DNA of 64,000 bases from Desulfosporosinus cupriresistens (lineage in GTDB: Bacteria; Bacillota; Desulfitobacteriia; Desulfitobacteriales; Desulfitobacteriaceae), in the NCBI RefSeq assembly GCF_001707885.1, contig NZ_MASS01000001.1:62001-126000 (forward strand), given 5' to 3'. Every line of letters begins with the position of its first letter. Within the stretch, counting starts at the first letter, position 1. The notes beneath the pieces are model-generated. The model was given only the letters and a program-made list of their open reading frames with translations. It had not been told where the DNA came from and searched no databases. The position numbers were made by a program, and so were the translations under genes. Below, one piece after another: positions 60,889-64,000 of the stretch.

Positions 60889-61308
60889 ATGGTTTATTTT
60901 ACTTTTGTCATACTCACAATTATTTTTTGGGGAATTGCCCCTGTATTTGGTAAAATCGGTATCCAAAATGTTGATCCACTTTTGGGGCTTTCCATCAGAA
61001 GCTTTATTGTCAGTATTATTTTACTTGCAACATGTCTATTGACTGGTAAGTTTGCGAGCTTTAGCCAGGTCGCTATTAAGGACGTTCTTTTTATTGGGGC
61101 AGAAGGCTTATTTGCATCGTTATTAGGACAATTTGCTTATTATCATGCTTTAAAATTAGGTGCTATATCAAAAGTTGCTCCTATGCTTGCTACATATCCT
61201 GCCATAACTGTCTTTGTCGCCATACTTTTCCTTGGTGAAAAATTTACCTGGAATAAGTTTATTGGGCTAATGACTATTATTGTCGGAGTTATCTTAGTTA
61301 AACGCTAA
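60889..61308 (+). CDS. Small EamA-family transporter (single domain)
   Basis: ATG 60889 follows CGGAGGG by 5 bases. The 139-residue protein has four to five membrane helices, with IFWGIAPVFGKIGIQNVDP near the start and LGEKFTWNKFIGLMTIIVGV at the end, one EamA repeat. Such half-size members act as dimers. Substrate unknown. Its stop overlaps that of the convergent MATE gene. Confidence 0.85.
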   Translation: MVYFTFVILTIIFWGIAPVFGKIGIQNVDPLLGLSIRSFIVSIILLATCLLTGKFASFSQVAIKDVLFIGAEGLFASLLGQFAYYHALKLGAISKVAPMLATYPAITVFVAILFLGEKFTWNKFIGLMTIIVGVILVKR

Positions 61309-62657
61309 AGTTCTTTAAGCCATTTTCCCTTAAAGAAATAGACAGACATGCAAGCAGCAGTGACGGCCCAGGTAATCGGATATGTCAGTGCCACACCGCG
61401 AACGTCATGGTAAAAGAACAGGATAGAAAAAAGAAGTATCGTTCTCAGTACACAGATATTCAGCAAGATGATGATCATGGGCGGGGTAGATTTTCCTGCA
61501 CCGCGGATGGTTCCGCCCAGCACCTCCAGAATGACGTACAAGAAATAAAACGGGAAAGAAATCTGGATGACTCTTATTCCATAGTCGATTACAGAGGAAT
61601 CCGGATTGAAGACCCCGAAGGCTTGTCTGCCAAATATCAACACCGTCACGCTGGTTGCGATTGTAAGCGTCATCCCTATCAAAAGGCAAATTTTTGTACC
61701 TATCCTCATTCTCTCTATTTTCCCAGCGCCGATGTTTTGGGCGGAAAAAGTGGTGATAGCCTGCCCAAAAGCAACTATCGGTAGATAGATTATTAGTTCC
61801 ACCTTAAAATACGCGGTAAAAGCGGCAATCGCGTCCACGCCGAAACTGTTTATTTGGTACTGCACAAAAACATTTGACAAGGTGATAACCAGAGACTGGA
61901 GCCCGACAGGTACGCCGACTTTCAAAATGCGGAAAAAAATGTCCTTGTATAATCGGATCTTTATCCAGGACAAATGGTGGTCGCCTTTTGTCCTAGATAA
62001 ATGAATGAGCACACACCCAGCAGCTATAGTCTGCGAAAAAAGAGTTGCCCATGCCACACCATCCACACCGTAGTCAAAGACTACTAAGAAAAGCGCGTCC
62101 ATCACTACATTGGTGATACCGCCAATGAGCTGGAAAAGCAAGGGGCTCTTTGAGTCTCCCACCGCCCGGAGGATGCCTGCACCCATATTATAAGTAATGA
62201 CAGATATGAAACTCAGAAAATAAATTCTTAGATACGACAACGAAGTGCTCCATATTTCTTCAGGCGTGTTCATCCAACGGAGGAAGTAAGGGGCTCCTAG
62301 ATAGCCTATCACCATGAGTATAACTCCACCCAAAAAGCTAAGTCCGATGGCGGCATGCACTGCACGCTGCAAATCGGTCTTTGATTTTTGTCCAAAGCTC
62401 TGCGCAATGATTATGATCGTGCCTACAGACAAGCCCGTAAAAAAGCCAACCAGACAGGTGATGATCAGGCTGCTGGCTCCTACCGCCGCTGAAGCTTCTT
62501 TACCAAGAACATTGCCCACGAAAATCAAATCTACAGTATTGTACAACTGCTGGATCAAGCTACTTCCCAGCAGAGGCAGCGCGAACAGCAGCAGTTGCTT
62601 CCATATGGTGCCTTCTGTCAGGTCGCGCGTTCTCTTTGCTTTTTCAATCGTTTCCAA
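61305..62657 (-). CDS. MATE-family multidrug/cation antiporter
   Basis: The protein of about 450 residues has 12 predicted helices and the MATE entry LPLLGSSLIQQLYNTVDLIFVG. TTG 62657 is chosen because GGAG precedes it; an earlier TTG (62726) would overlap the upstream ABC gene. It exports organic cations or other compounds in exchange for Na+ or H+. It resembles the DinF/NorM-like clostridial branch. Confidence 0.88.
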   Translation of the reverse strand: METIEKAKRTRDLTEGTIWKQLLLFALPLLGSSLIQQLYNTVDLIFVGNVLGKEASAAVGASSLIITCLVGFFTGLSVGTIIIIAQSFGQKSKTDLQRAVHAAIGLSFLGGVILMVIGYLGAPYFLRWMNTPEEIWSTSLSYLRIYFLSFISVITYNMGAGILRAVGDSKSPLLFQLIGGITNVVMDALFLVVFDYGVDGVAWATLFSQTIAAGCVLIHLSRTKGDHHLSWIKIRLYKDIFFRILKVGVPVGLQSLVITLSNVFVQYQINSFGVDAIAAFTAYFKVELIIYLPIVAFGQAITTFSAQNIGAGKIERMRIGTKICLLIGMTLTIATSVTVLIFGRQAFGVFNPDSSVIDYGIRVIQISFPFYFLYVILEVLGGTIRGAGKSTPPMIIILLNICVLRTILLFSILFFYHDVRGVALTYPITWAVTAACMSVYFFKGKWLKEL

Positions 62658-62704
62658 ATTAGTTATTCTCCATATTGTCCCCCAGACAGGGACACTTTTT
62701 CTCC

Positions 62705-63655
62705 CTAGTCGAAATACAAATGACAAGCCGTAAAATGATTGGTTTTTACTTCTTTTAGTTCAGGCTTTTCTCTGAAGCATTTCCCTGCACATTTTGTACA
62801 TCTGGAGTTAAAACTACATCCAATTGGAATCTCCGACGGGCTTGGCGGATCCCCTTCAATTACTTCGATTGCCGAATTACTTTCTCCTTGGACAGAAAAT
62901 ACGGACGCCAATAATGCTTTAGTATAAGGATGAACTGCCTCCGTGGTCAACACCTCACTGTCAATGACTTCAACAATTCGACCGAGATACATGACTGCGA
63001 TCCTATGGCAGATCTTTCGAATCAACGCCAAATCATGTCCGATAAAAATATAGGACAAGCCTTGCTCTTTTTGTAAATCCACCAGGAGCTGAACCACCTG
63101 GGCCTGTATAGAAACATCCAGGTCCGAGGTGGCTTCATCGCATACAATGATCTCAGGCTTTAAGGATAAGGCTCGAGCTATTGCCGCTCTTTGCTTTTGT
63201 CCCCCGCTTAACTGATGCGGATATCTGCTTATAATAGTCTCTGGAAGACCAACCATGTCCAGCAGTTTTTTGGTTTCCACCATAGCTTGACCTTTATTCA
63301 CAAGCTTAAAGTTTAAGAGCGGCTCACTGACAATGTCCCCTAGCTTCATACGAGGATTGAAGGATGCAGAAGGATCTTGAAAGATCATTTGCATCGTTCT
63401 TCGATTTTGCCTAAGTTCTTCGCTCTTTAGATGGGTAATGTCTCTATTCTTATAAAAAATGTTTCCCGAGGTCGCACTTTCCAAATGTGCAATGATCCTT
63501 GCCAGCGTACTTTTACCACAGCCACTTTCGCCAACGATGCCTAAACTTTGGCCAGAATACACCTCTAAGCTCACATTATCAACGGCCGTTAACTTTTTGC
63601 CGCCTTCTAAGGCAAACTGCTTAGTAAGATTTTTTATTTCCAGGATGGGTTGCAT
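62705..63655 (-). CDS. Oligopeptide/dipeptide-type ABC transporter ATPase (OppF/DppF-like)
   Basis: ATG 63655 (MQPILEIKNLTKQF) is preferred over an in-frame start at 63721 that would overlap the upstream gene. The 316-residue ATPase has Walker A GESGCGKST, MIFQDPSASFNP, signature LSGGQKQR and Walker B IIVCDEATSDLD. It ends in the Oligo_HPY cysteine pattern GCSFNSRCTKCAGKCF, which is typical of peptide-type transporters. It lies 4 bases from the partial ATPase gene. Confidence 0.9.
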   Translation of the reverse strand: MQPILEIKNLTKQFALEGGKKLTAVDNVSLEVYSGQSLGIVGESGCGKSTLARIIAHLESATSGNIFYKNRDITHLKSEELRQNRRTMQMIFQDPSASFNPRMKLGDIVSEPLLNFKLVNKGQAMVETKKLLDMVGLPETIISRYPHQLSGGQKQRAAIARALSLKPEIIVCDEATSDLDVSIQAQVVQLLVDLQKEQGLSYIFIGHDLALIRKICHRIAVMYLGRIVEVIDSEVLTTEAVHPYTKALLASVFSVQGESNSAIEVIEGDPPSPSEIPIGCSFNSRCTKCAGKCFREKPELKEVKTNHFTACHLYFD

Positions 63656-63659
63656 GTCT

Positions 63660-64000
63660 TCAAACAAGGCGACGTCCTCCCAATTCAGGTATGGCTGATA
63701 ACAGCTTGAGCGTATATTCATGCTGAGGATGATTAATCACCTGAGTTCTAGTGCCCCATTCCACGAATTCACCTTGCCGCATGACTCCTATTTTATCCGA
63801 CATATAGGAGGCTACACCCATATTATGCGTAACTATGATAATGCTTGTCTTAAACTGCTTCCTCAAGTCCATCATCTGTCTTACAACCTGTGCTTGAATA
63901 GTAACGTCAAGAGCACTGGTGGGCTCGTCTGCTAAAAGAAGCTCTGGCTCCATAGTCATGGCCATGGCAATAGCCACTCTTTGCTTCATACCGCCGCTCA
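63660..64000 (-). CDS. Oligopeptide/dipeptide-type ABC transporter ATPase (OppD/DppD-like), partial
   Basis: Only the C-terminal part is in the window: the signature SGGMKQR at the right edge, Walker B LLLADEPTSALD, the H-loop VTHNMG and the tail LLSAIPELGGRRLV. The N-terminus with Walker A lies beyond 64000. It pairs with the downstream OppF-like ATPase; permease and binding-protein genes are expected further right. Confidence 0.9.
   Translation of the reverse strand, partial: SGGMKQRVAIAMAMTMEPELLLADEPTSALDVTIQAQVVRQMMDLRKQFKTSIIIVTHNMGVASYMSDKIGVMRQGEFVEWGTRTQVINHPQHEYTLKLLSAIPELGGRRLV

Noticed and set aside
1..64000. tRNA, rRNA or CRISPR array
   Set aside because: No tRNA-like T-loop context, rRNA segment or regularly spaced direct repeats were seen on reading either strand.

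Overview
The window looks like the chromosome of an anaerobic, spore-former-type Gram-positive of the Desulfosporosinus/Desulfitobacterium group (Peptococcaceae sensu lato). This is inferred from gene content: several cobalamin riboswitches, CbiMNQO and NikMQO-type metal uptake, a CooT nickel protein, CWB2 cell-wall repeats, an Amj-type lipid II flippase, lipoprotein binding proteins and strong AGGAGG ribosome binding sites. No rRNA, tRNA or CRISPR array was seen. Nearly all genes lie on the minus strand.

Region 1 (1 to about 19.7 kb) is the end of a mobile element. Three large serine recombinases lie head to tail with touching or overlapping reading frames; the last runs off the left edge. 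Two small accessory genes follow, then a complete Tad/Flp-like pilus operon: prepilin peptidase, CARDB-type secreted protein, TadE-like and DUF4320-like proteins, two near-identical short pilins, TadC, TadB, TadA/CpaF, TadZ and CpaB/SAF. A DinG-type helicase, a hairpin-rich non-coding stretch and a sigma-region-4 protein come next. A c-di-GMP-I riboswitch with its own terminator sits at 19.76-19.88 kb, at or just outside the element boundary.

Region 2 (20.2 to 39.7 kb) is mainly cobalamin and cobalt. It starts with a decayed cbiM and a PDGLE gene. A predicted ECF vitamin transporter follows (S component, fused double ATPase, EcfT, DUF4430 lipoprotein). Next is a 1435-residue surface protein whose alpha-barrel-type repeats plus DUF4430 domain recall transcobalamin/intrinsic factor, and which has a cobalamin riboswitch. 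A 64-residue orphan protein has a second cobalamin riboswitch. CbiJ, a frameshifted His-tailed EamA transporter and cbiMNQO have a third. An apbE/cobO deletion chimera closes the region.

Region 3 (39.7 to 45.2 kb) is housekeeping or accessory: a b-type cytochrome, two eukaryotic-like protein kinases, a DedA protein, a CDF metal exporter and small unknowns.

Region 4 (45.3 to 60.5 kb) is a nickel island: a NikABCDE-like operon with an embedded methyltransferase, a NikMQO-type ECF operon, cooT, and a FecBCD-type ABC operon ending in a second methyltransferase of the same family. The strongest novel signal is here. A roughly 90-nt leader stands upstream of three of these operons and of the decayed cbiM in region 2. 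It has two tandem ACC-AUGRA-GGU hairpins, a third hairpin and an intrinsic terminator. Shortened versions lie upstream of cooT and of a cooT remnant. In the four full copies the same 33 bases can also be read as the decapeptide MKVFAKTMEV, with only synonymous differences. I interpret this as a previously unrecognised metal-responsive (probably nickel) attenuator.

Region 5 (60.9 kb to the end) holds a small EamA transporter, a MATE exporter and two Opp/Dpp-type ABC ATPases, the last cut by the right edge.
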